Shown here: positions 42,346 through 50,030 of the stretch, piece by piece
How the letters are laid out: every line of letters begins with the position of its first letter
Numbering within the stretch: position 1 is the first letter of the stretch
Assembly (NCBI RefSeq): GCF_000058485.1
Contig: NC_008278.1
Span: 3,032,962-3,096,961, forward strand
Source of the DNA: Frankia alni ACN14a
Lineage (GTDB): Bacteria > Actinomycetota > Actinomycetes > Frankiales > Frankiaceae
Reading direction: 5' to 3'
Length of the DNA stretch: 64,000 nucleotides
Position numbers and translations under genes: made by a program
Notes under the pieces: generated by a model
Database searches by the model: none
The model's input: only the letters and a program-made list of their open reading frames with translations
Told to the model about the DNA's origin: nothing

Positions 42346-44261
42346 TGCGCCTGGAAGCGGAGCAGCGAGTAGTTCTCGGACACCTTCGCCGGCAGACCCT
42401 GCTCCATGACCTCGTCCGCGTGCGGGCGGGCGTTCTGCAGGGCGCCGCGGACCACCGTGCACAGCTCCTCGTAGGTCCGGTAGGAGCCGGAGCCGGCGAG
42501 GAAGACGGTGTGCTGCGGGCCGGCCTCGGTCACCGCGCGCCGCGCGATCGCCTGGCCGTCGGCGGCCTTGTTGCGATCCTCGTAGTCCACCCAGTCGACC
42601 CGGTCCGGCGGCGCGTACGTCGGCACCACGTACACCTTCAGCCAGGAGGGCACGGTGCGGGCGAGCCCCGGGCCGAGCTGGTCGGGGCAGACCAGCATGA
42701 CGTCGCCGGGCTTGGCGAGCCGTTGGAGCACCTGGGCGGCCTCGCCGGCCTGCGACCGTTCCCGCCGGATGTCGGTGGTGCCGGCCAGCAGGCCGACCAG
42801 GGCCGCGACGGCGATGACCCCGTGGAACACCCGCCGGTCCCCGATGACGGTGGCACCCAGGCCGATGACGAGCAGGAACGGGACGAAGGCGGTGGCCGTG
42901 TACCGGTCGGCCCAGGCGTTGCCGACGAGCTTGCCGGCCGTCACCGCGACGACGAGGGTGCCCGTCGCCAGGAAGAACATCGTGCGGCCCGGTTCGAGCC
43001 CGCGCAGGTCGATCAGGATGAACCGGCCGCCGGGGCTGCGCCCGGCGATCCCGGCGGCGGCCAGGCCGGTGATGAGGAACAGCAGCAGGCGGCCGAGGGT
43101 CGTCGGGCCGCCCGCCCACTGGCCGTAGGCGTGGGAGATCGCCGCGTAGCTGGCCGGCTCGCCCCAGGGGGTGCCGGTGTGGGCGAGCTGGTCGAAGAAG
43201 TTCGGCAGCCACGGGGAGAAGACGATCGCGCCGCCGATGACGCCGAGCAGCCCGTAGACCGGCCCGCGCCGCTGCGCCGTCAGGTACCGGCCGGATGTCT
43301 GGGACCGGCCGGACGTCTGGGACCGGCCCGACGACGCCGACCGGCCGGACGAACGATGGCTGCGTGCGCCGGGTGGGCGGGCCGTCGGGCCGCCGTCGGC
43401 CACCCCGGCACCAGGCCGCGCCAGGGACGCCGTCGCCGGCAGCGAGGAGCCCGGCCCGTTCGGCGCCGACCCCGGCCCCGCCGACCCCAGCCCCGATGCC
43501 CCCAGCCCCGATGCCCCCAGCCCCGACGGCGACACGGCTCCGGGCGGCGATGGCGCCCCGGCCGCCGAGGCCACGCCGAGCTGGCGGGCGCGGCGAGCGC
43601 GGTACCAGGGGCGCAGGGTGAGCAGCCCGATCAGCCACACGGCGACGGTGAGCAGCAGGTACAGGCACCAGTAGTGGGTCAGCGCCAGGCAGCCGGCGGC
43701 GAGGGACAGGCCGATCACCGAGCGCACCGACGGCGCCCGCAGCACCCGCTCCAGGGCGAGCCCGCCGAGCGCGGTGAGCAGCACGATCAGGCTGTACATC
43801 CGGGTCTCGGTACCGAAGTACAGCGCGAACGGCGAGGTCAGGTACAGCACGACGGTGACCTTCGCCGCGCGGACGTTCACCACCCGGCGGGCCAGCACGA
43901 ACAGCGGCCACGCCGCGGCGATGTTGATCACGGCGGACAGGGACCGGACGGCGAGGTTGGTCTCCCCGAACACGGCGATCCAGCCGTGCAGCACCAGGTA
44001 GTACAGCGGCGGCGAGCCGTCCTGCAGCAGGCCGTCCCACATGGTGACGCCCGACCCGCCGAGGGGGAGTCGGGCGATGGCGACGCTCTGCGCCTCGTCG
44101 AGCCAGAGCGCCTGGTTGGCGGTGAAGCGCACGATGACCGAGGCGGCCACGAGCACCCCCACGACCACCGCGAACACCCGCCCCGCGCGGTCGGGTGCGT
44201 CCCCGACCCGGTCGACCGGCCCGGGGAGCTGCTCCGCCGGCCGGACCGCGACATCCGTCAC
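42342..44261 (-). CDS. GT39-like (PMT_2) membrane glycosyltransferase
   Basis: A 639-residue polytopic GT-C-fold enzyme. The first luminal loop contains LWLDEAQSVAIARL, with the acidic pair typical of GT39 enzymes, and then DGSPPLYYLVLHGW. A cytoplasmic loop near residues 235-330 is an expanded low-complexity region (GLGAS and SGRSQT repeats). A soluble C-terminal domain follows (LAKPGDVMLVCPDQLGP). The GTG at 44261 has GGAAGGGA upstream; the open frame extends 27 codons more. It is a clear paralogue of the gene at 48066, sharing the DGSPPLYYL and CPDQLGP landmarks. Confidence 0.8.
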   Translation of the reverse strand: MTDVAVRPAEQLPGPVDRVGDAPDRAGRVFAVVVGVLVAASVIVRFTANQALWLDEAQSVAIARLPLGGSGVTMWDGLLQDGSPPLYYLVLHGWIAVFGETNLAVRSLSAVINIAAAWPLFVLARRVVNVRAAKVTVVLYLTSPFALYFGTETRMYSLIVLLTALGGLALERVLRAPSVRSVIGLSLAAGCLALTHYWCLYLLLTVAVWLIGLLTLRPWYRARRARQLGVASAAGAPSPPGAVSPSGLGASGLGASGLGSAGPGSAPNGPGSSLPATASLARPGAGVADGGPTARPPGARSHRSSGRSASSGRSQTSGRSQTSGRYLTAQRRGPVYGLLGVIGGAIVFSPWLPNFFDQLAHTGTPWGEPASYAAISHAYGQWAGGPTTLGRLLLFLITGLAAAGIAGRSPGGRFILIDLRGLEPGRTMFFLATGTLVVAVTAGKLVGNAWADRYTATAFVPFLLVIGLGATVIGDRRVFHGVIAVAALVGLLAGTTDIRRERSQAGEAAQVLQRLAKPGDVMLVCPDQLGPGLARTVPSWLKVYVVPTYAPPDRVDWVDYEDRNKAADGQAIARRAVTEAGPQHTVFLAGSGSYRTYEELCTVVRGALQNARPHADEVMEQGLPAKVSENYSLLRFQAQ

Positions 44262-44643
44262 GGTCAGTCCCTTCCGTCCACGTTGCCCGCGGTGCGCCGC
44301 GGCCAGCCGGGCCACGATCCGGCCGACCAGGCAGGTCCGCACCCGGTGCAGGTCTCGTGCGGCCGCCCCCGCGCCGCGGCGATGCCGGGCGGACGCGGGG
44401 AGCAGACCGCGGATTGCATGCCGGGGCGGTGGGCTGGCCCCCGAAGCCGCCGCCAGGGCGCGCCGGGTGGGCGCGGAGCGTACCGTCCCGCATTCTGAAC
44501 GGGTCGGCCGCCGACGGCACGCCGACAGGTGCCGCGCGCCGACGACCGAAGGCCCCGGCCAGGTCCTTCGTCGGCGGGAGGGCTCGGCCCATCCGGGTGT
44601 TCCGGCGGGCCGAGCCGTCGCGCTGCGCAGGTCGGTCCGGGCG
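44262..44643. other. Intergenic, no supported gene
   Basis: This 382 bp lies downstream of the flavoprotein gene and upstream of the coupled glycosyltransferases, all leftward. It would contain the promoter for the latter; no clear boxes or hairpin stand out. Confidence 0.3.
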
Positions 44644-46134
44644 TCAGCGCTTGGCCGCGCCGCCGGACGACACCTCCTCGTGGTAGTCCTCCTCGACGTT
44701 GACCTCCCAGACGTCGTGCTTCGTGCCGTCGATGATGTTCTCGACGGTCAGCATGGCGGTCAGCATCGAGTGGTCCTGGTTGTTGTAGCGGTGCATGCCG
44801 TTACGGCCCACCGGGTGCACGTTCGGCGCGTTCTCGGCCAGCCAGGCCCGAATGATATCGACGTTCTTCTTGTACTGCATGTCGTAGTACGGGTACGCCT
44901 TCGGCATCCGCACGACGTATCCCTGCTCGACCTGGGAGGCGCGGATGAGCCCGAGCTCGACGAGTTCCTTGGTGGCGAGCTTGACGAGGTCCTCGTCCGA
45001 GCTGCTCCACGTCTCGTCGCCCTCGAAGACGAAGTACTCCAGCCCCAGGCAGGTCCGCCCGTCCTTCACCAGGAACGGCGACCAGGAGGCGAAGTTCTGG
45101 ATCCGGCCCACCTTGACCGTGGGGGAGTGGATGTAAATCCAGTTGTCCGGGAAACCGGCCGACTCCGGCACCACGAGGGCGACGGTGAGGAAGTCGCGGT
45201 ACTTCAGCGCGTTGGCCGCGGCCAGGACGTGGTCGGGCACCGGCGGGTCCATCACGCGGACCAGCGACGAGAACGACATCGACGAGATGATCTCGTCGGC
45301 GGGGTACTGGTACTCGCTGCCGATGTCGGTGCGCGACGACTCCGGCGCGCCGGCCCCCGGGCCATAGCCGCCGGTCACCGTGGTGGTGACGCCGGTCGCG
45401 CGCCCCCCCTCATGGTGGATCTTGCGGACCTTCTCCTCGAAGACCACCCGACCGCCCTGCTTGACGATCTTGTCGGTGGCGGTCTCCCACATCATTCCGG
45501 GCCCGTACTTCGGGTACTGGAACTCCTCGATGAGGGAGGTGATGTCGGTCTGGTTCCGCTTGGGCAGCACCGAGTTCACGATGGCGTTCATCATGGACAG
45601 GCTCTTGATGCGCTGCGCCGCCCAGTCCGACGGCATCTCACTGACCGGAACACCCCACAGCTTCTCGGTGTAGGTCTTGAAGAACGTGCGATAAAGCCGC
45701 CAGCCGAAGCGGGCCACCAGCCAGTTCTCGTAGTTGCTCTGGTCGGCCGGCGGACGCACGCGGGCCGCGGCGTAGGAGGCGATGCAGCGTGCCGCCTCCA
45801 CCAGGCCCAGCCCGCCGAGTGCGTTCGTCGCCTTCAGGGGGTAGTCGAAGAACTTCCCGTTGTAGTAAATGCGGCTCGATCGCGGTCGGAGCAGGAAGTC
45901 CTCGTCCGGCAGGATCTCGTGCCAGAGCTTCTCGACCTCGGGCACCTTCGTGAAGAAGCGGTGGCCGCCGATGTCGAAACGCCAGCCGTCCCGCTGCGCG
46001 GTACGACTGATTCCGCCGACGACCGAGTCACCCTCGATAATCGTCACGGGCACGTCCCGTTTCACCAGCTCCCAGCCGGCGGACAGACCTGCCGGCCCGG
46101 CTCCGATGACGACTACCTCTGGCTTTTCGGTCAC
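44644..46134 (-). CDS. UDP-galactopyranose-mutase-like FAD flavoprotein
   Basis: A 496-residue protein with an N-terminal dinucleotide fold (VVVIGAGPAGLSAGWELVK), a second FAD contact (GGISRTAQRDGWRFDIGGHRF) and the NAD(P)-binding-8 / amine-oxidase-like layout used by UDP-galactopyranose mutase relatives. PLKATNALGGLG and YRTFFKTYTEKLWGVP match glycan-locus members. The C-terminal part keeps NGMHRYNNQDHSMLTAM. It probably isomerises or oxidises a nucleotide- or lipid-linked sugar for the neighbouring GT-C enzymes. The GTG at 46134 has GAGAGG about ten bases upstream. Confidence 0.8.
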   Translation of the reverse strand: MTEKPEVVVIGAGPAGLSAGWELVKRDVPVTIIEGDSVVGGISRTAQRDGWRFDIGGHRFFTKVPEVEKLWHEILPDEDFLLRPRSSRIYYNGKFFDYPLKATNALGGLGLVEAARCIASYAAARVRPPADQSNYENWLVARFGWRLYRTFFKTYTEKLWGVPVSEMPSDWAAQRIKSLSMMNAIVNSVLPKRNQTDITSLIEEFQYPKYGPGMMWETATDKIVKQGGRVVFEEKVRKIHHEGGRATGVTTTVTGGYGPGAGAPESSRTDIGSEYQYPADEIISSMSFSSLVRVMDPPVPDHVLAAANALKYRDFLTVALVVPESAGFPDNWIYIHSPTVKVGRIQNFASWSPFLVKDGRTCLGLEYFVFEGDETWSSSDEDLVKLATKELVELGLIRASQVEQGYVVRMPKAYPYYDMQYKKNVDIIRAWLAENAPNVHPVGRNGMHRYNNQDHSMLTAMLTVENIIDGTKHDVWEVNVEEDYHEEVSSGGAAKR

Positions 46135-46389
46135 TGTGCCGGACCTCTCCTCAACGCACCTTCATGGTCACTCCCGCGGCCGGATGCCGGGCATCGGCCA
46201 CCGGGGGCGCCGGACCCTGGGACCGGCCTCGGGGGGCAAGTCTTGCACGCGGACGGGTGTGACCCGCCCGCACCCCCTCGCGGTCACCGACACGATCATC
46301 CGTGGTACATCCGGACTATTCCCCCTGTCCCTCGGCCATCCGCCGAGTCCGCCGGCTGTGCGCCGGCCCGCCTCTGGCATCGTGCGGGC

Positions 46390-48108
46390 ATGGGTTTGCC
46401 TGCATCCGGCCCGCGGCGGTCGGTCGCGGCGCGGCCCGAAGGTGCCGACCCGGGTCCGCGGCGGACGCTGCCGGCGATCCTCGTGGGCTGGTGCGCCGTC
46501 GCCTGGGGCATCGCGGCGAAGGACGGCCGGTACGGCGCCTGGGCGATGGCCGGCGTCCTGCTCGGCACCGCCGCCGCCACGTTCGCCACCGTCCGTCACC
46601 GCCCGCGGTCAGAGACTTCCGGGTCCGTTCCCGCCGTTCCCGCCAGTCCCGCCAGTCCCGCCAGTCCCGCCGCGCCCGAGATGCCGGGCGCATCCGGGTC
46701 CGGTGACGCCGCTCCCGCCGGTCCTGCCGCTCCCGCTTCCGCTCCCGCGGCCGTGGGCGTGGGTGTGGGAGCGGGCGCCGTCCGTGGGCGGGCGTGGGTC
46801 GGCGGCTGGCTGCTCGTCGCGATCACCGTCGGGGTGGGCCCGATCGTGCGCCATCCCCGCTACTACGCCACCGGGCCGCTGGCCGCCGTGGCCGACGTGC
46901 TCGCGATCGTCGCCGGTCTGCTCGCCGCCGCCGCCGTCCTGGTGGCGTTGTTCGCACCGCCGGCCCGCGGGCGACCGGGGTCGGCGGCGTCGCCCGCGTC
47001 CCCGGCCCCGGGGAGATCGGTGCTGGTGGCCGGTGGTGCGGTGGCGCGGCGGGCGCTCGGCTCGCCCGCGCTGTTCTGGGTCGTGCTCGGCCTGGCCGCC
47101 GCCGCGGGGGTCGCGACCATCCGGGCGGCGCCCGCGCCCCGCATCGACGTGTTCCACCTGTTGCAGGTCTCGGCCGCGGGGCTGGCGCACGGCGCGGACA
47201 TGTACCGCCAGCAGTGGGCGCCGAGCCGGGCCGCCTACCCCGTCGACGGCCTGTTCGACGTCTACCCCTACCTGCCCCTGACGTCGGTGCTGCTCGCGCC
47301 GTCGCGGCTGCTGCTCGGCGACGTCCGCTACGGCCTGCTCCTGGCGCTCGCGGCGGCGGCGATCTGCGCACGCGGCCTCGCCACCGGCCCGCGCGGCGCG
47401 CTCGCCGTGCTGCCGCTGCTGGTCGTGATCCTGCCCGAGTCGATGTACGCGTTGCAGCAGTCGTGGACCGAGCCGCTGCTCGTCGTCTGCCTCGCGGCCA
47501 TGGTGCTGGCCGTCCGGGGCGGCCACGGGCGCACGGCGGTCCTCGCCCTCGCCCTCGCCCTCGCGACCAAGCAGCACATCGCCCTGCTGCTGCCGGTCGC
47601 GGCGGCCTGGCCGCGGTTCGGGCCGCGCCGCGCGGCCGTGGCCGCGGGCGCCGCCGTGCTGGGCGTCGCGCCGTGGGTGCTGGCCGGGCCGGGGGACTTC
47701 GTCGACGACGCCGTCTGGACGAACCTGCACTACCGGGTGCTCGGCCATTCCCTGTCCGTACCGGGGTGGGCGTCGCACTTCGGGATCACGCTCGGCTTCG
47801 CGCCGGCCGCGGTGGCGCTGGTCGCCGCGTACGCCGCCGCCTGGCGGGCGCGCGGCGACGCCACCGGGTTCTGCCTCGGGGCCGCGCTGGTCCTGCTCGC
47901 CGTGGACCTGATGAACAAGCAGACGTTCTTCAACCACTACACGCTGCCGATGGGCCTGCTGGTCCTCGCCGCCACGACCCTCGGTTCCGGCGGCGGCGGC
48001 CCGGTCACGGGCGTGCCCGCCCAGGCCGCCGCCGGTCGGCGCGCCGCCGGGCAGCGCGCCGCCGGTCAGCGCAGGGTGGAGAAGCGTTCCAGCGAGGCGC
48101 CCTCGTAG
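46390..48108 (+). CDS. Polytopic membrane protein, GT87-like glycosyltransferase candidate
   Basis: A 572-residue protein with roughly ten or more membrane segments. The first extracytoplasmic loop after a membrane pair reads IDVFHLLQVSAAGLAHGADM and later YPVDGLFDVYPYLP, resembling GT87-like arabinosyl/mannosyltransferases. Two Ala/Pro/Gly repeat loops (PASPASPASPA near residue 80, SAASPASPAPG near 200) are inserted between membrane segments. The ATG at 46390 is plausible but lacks a strong ribosome binding site. The 3' end overlaps the convergent GT39-like gene by 43 bp, so the two transcripts are antisense at their ends. Confidence 0.7.
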   Translation: MGLPASGPRRSVAARPEGADPGPRRTLPAILVGWCAVAWGIAAKDGRYGAWAMAGVLLGTAAATFATVRHRPRSETSGSVPAVPASPASPASPAAPEMPGASGSGDAAPAGPAAPASAPAAVGVGVGAGAVRGRAWVGGWLLVAITVGVGPIVRHPRYYATGPLAAVADVLAIVAGLLAAAAVLVALFAPPARGRPGSAASPASPAPGRSVLVAGGAVARRALGSPALFWVVLGLAAAAGVATIRAAPAPRIDVFHLLQVSAAGLAHGADMYRQQWAPSRAAYPVDGLFDVYPYLPLTSVLLAPSRLLLGDVRYGLLLALAAAAICARGLATGPRGALAVLPLLVVILPESMYALQQSWTEPLLVVCLAAMVLAVRGGHGRTAVLALALALATKQHIALLLPVAAAWPRFGPRRAAVAAGAAVLGVAPWVLAGPGDFVDDAVWTNLHYRVLGHSLSVPGWASHFGITLGFAPAAVALVAAYAAAWRARGDATGFCLGAALVLLAVDLMNKQTFFNHYTLPMGLLVLAATTLGSGGGGPVTGVPAQAAAGRRAAGQRAAGQRRVEKRSSEAPS

Positions 48109-49928
48109 AGGTCGCGCCGCTCGACCTGGACGGTCCGGTCCCGCAGGGTCGCAAGCTGGTCGGACAGCACCGCGCAGGCACCTTCCAGGAACCGGTATCC
48201 GTCGGCGCGCACGAGCAGCACCGCGTGGTCGGGACCGGCGAGTTCGTTGACCTCGGCGGCGAACGTCGTGCCGTTGGCCCGCTGCATCCGGTCCGCGTAG
48301 TCGACCCAGTCGACGAGCGCCGGGCCGGTGTTGTCCGCGTACACGATCTCGCGGACGGTCTGCGGGCCGTGCCGGGCCAGCGCCCGGTGCACGGCCGGAC
48401 CGAGCTGGTCGGGGCAGTAGGCCACCACGTCGCCCGGCCGGGCGAGCGCGACGATCCGCCCGGCGATCTCCCCGGCCTGCGTGCGTTCGGTGCGGGCGAG
48501 CTGCCAGCCGCCGACCAGGCCGCTGAACACGGCCACGGCCAGCACGATCGCCCGCACCCGCGTGCCCGGAAGCTGGGCGATGCCCAGGGAGGCCAGCAGC
48601 AGGCAGGCCGGCAGGGCGATGCCGGTGTACCGCTCGGCGTACGCGCTGCCGCCGAACATGTTCACGAAGTACGCCAGCACCAGCGGCAACAGCCAGATCG
48701 CCGCCAGGTAGCGGCCCGGCACCCGGCCGGTCACCCGGACCGCGAGCTCGCGGCGGCCGACCGGCCGGGCGGTCAGACCGACCAGCGCCCCGCCGAGCAG
48801 CACCACGCCGAGCAGCGCCCCCGTCGACTGCGGACCCGCCCAGTCGAACACCGTGTCCAGCAGCACCTGGGCCTGCACCTTCGGCGCCCACGGGGTGCCG
48901 GTGTGCAGCATCTGGAACAGGAACGACGGCATCCACGGGGCGAACAGCGCCGCCGAGGCCGCCATCGCCGCGAACGCCCGCAGGGTGACCCGGCGGTAGT
49001 ACGGGCGGCGGCGGGCCTGCACCAGCAGGAACGCCGCCACCGTGAAGATCACCAGGAACGTCCAGTAGTGGGTGTAGACCAGCGCCGCCGTGGCCAGCGT
49101 CAACGCCGCCAGCCGGGGCAGGGTCGAGCGTTCCAGCGCGCGCACCGCCGCGAACCCGAACACCAGCACCAGCAGCACGACCAGCGAGTACATCCGGGTC
49201 TCGCTGCCGTAGCGGATGGCGTACGGGGAACAGGCGAACATCAGCAGCGTCGCCACGCCCACCCACATCGGGGCGTCCCGCTCGCCGTTGCCGGCGGTGA
49301 ACGCGATGCGCCCCACCCGGCGCCCGGCGAGCCATGCCAGCGGCAGCGTGAGCAGCGACAGCACGCCCGACAGGGCCCGGACCGCGATGTCGCCGTCACC
49401 GAAGACGCGGATCCAGCCGTGCAGCAGCAGGTAGTACAGCGGCGGTGAGCCGTCGTGGCGCAGCGCGTGGAGCAGGTCCGGCACCGGCCGGGAGGCAATC
49501 GCGACCGTCAGCGACTCGTCGAGCCACAGGTGGCTCGGCGTGGCGAACCGCATGACCGCGCCGACGGCGACCGCGATCGCGACCGCGGCGAGCAACAGCC
49601 GCGGAACCTGCGACACGATCCAGGCCCCCGCCGCGCGCCCCAGCCGCTGTCTGCTGGGCGGGACGGTGGCGCTGGCGGTGCCGGTGGTGCCGGTGGTGCC
49701 GGTGGTGTCGGTGGTGCCGGTGGTGTCGGCGGTGCTGGCGGTGTCGGTGGTCGTGGGGACGGTCGTCACGGCCGTGCCGCCCGGGGAGGCCTCGGGCTCG
49801 TCGCCGTCCGGTGCCTGCCGGGGCGAGCGCGGACCGGGCAGGACGGTCGGCCCGGATCCGGCCTCCCGGCTGGTGGCGGCCGTCCCGGGTGCGTCTGCGT
49901 CCACGATGGGAACGCTACCCATCCTCAT
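48066..49928 (-). CDS. GT39-like (PMT_2) membrane glycosyltransferase, paralogue
   Basis: A 620-residue polytopic GT-C enzyme. After a long Thr/Gly/Asp-rich N-terminal cytoplasmic tail (TTGTTD-type repeats, about residues 50-90) it has SHLWLDESLTVAIASRP, DGSPPLYYLLLHGW, GSETRMYSLVVLL and a soluble C-terminal domain with VVAYCPDQLGPAVHR. It closely parallels the gene at 42342, including the HTGTPWAP / HTGTPWGE loop, and so is a duplicated copy that probably differs in acceptor. The start is uncertain between ATG 49928 and ATG 49922. Confidence 0.8.
   Translation of the reverse strand: MRMGSVPIVDADAPGTAATSREAGSGPTVLPGPRSPRQAPDGDEPEASPGGTAVTTVPTTTDTASTADTTGTTDTTGTTGTTGTASATVPPSRQRLGRAAGAWIVSQVPRLLLAAVAIAVAVGAVMRFATPSHLWLDESLTVAIASRPVPDLLHALRHDGSPPLYYLLLHGWIRVFGDGDIAVRALSGVLSLLTLPLAWLAGRRVGRIAFTAGNGERDAPMWVGVATLLMFACSPYAIRYGSETRMYSLVVLLVLVFGFAAVRALERSTLPRLAALTLATAALVYTHYWTFLVIFTVAAFLLVQARRRPYYRRVTLRAFAAMAASAALFAPWMPSFLFQMLHTGTPWAPKVQAQVLLDTVFDWAGPQSTGALLGVVLLGGALVGLTARPVGRRELAVRVTGRVPGRYLAAIWLLPLVLAYFVNMFGGSAYAERYTGIALPACLLLASLGIAQLPGTRVRAIVLAVAVFSGLVGGWQLARTERTQAGEIAGRIVALARPGDVVAYCPDQLGPAVHRALARHGPQTVREIVYADNTGPALVDWVDYADRMQRANGTTFAAEVNELAGPDHAVLLVRADGYRFLEGACAVLSDQLATLRDRTVQVERRDLYEGASLERFSTLR
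49675..49750. repeat. 9-bp in-frame repeats in glycosyltransferase N-tail
   Basis: Units of GTGCCGGTG / GTGTCGGTG recur through this stretch and encode the Thr/Gly/Asp repeats of the cytoplasmic tail of the GT39-like protein. Confidence 0.8.
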
Positions 49929-50030
49929 AGGGCACGATCTTGCCTCCCGTCGGGGGCCCCCGACGCGTCGGGGGTACCGCAGGCGCCCGCGGCGGGGACG
50001 GCTGCCGGCCATCGCCGCGCCACCGGCCGG

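Noticed and set aside
40966-44592. One 1208-codon frame covering the glycosyltransferase pair
   Set aside because: Only the part from 42345 downstream is protein-like; the rest is a shadow of the coupled GT39-like gene.
44041-48108. 1355-codon plus-strand frame across the flavoprotein gene
   Set aside because: The part before about 46390 is antisense to a well-supported flavoprotein and has only GC-bias composition.
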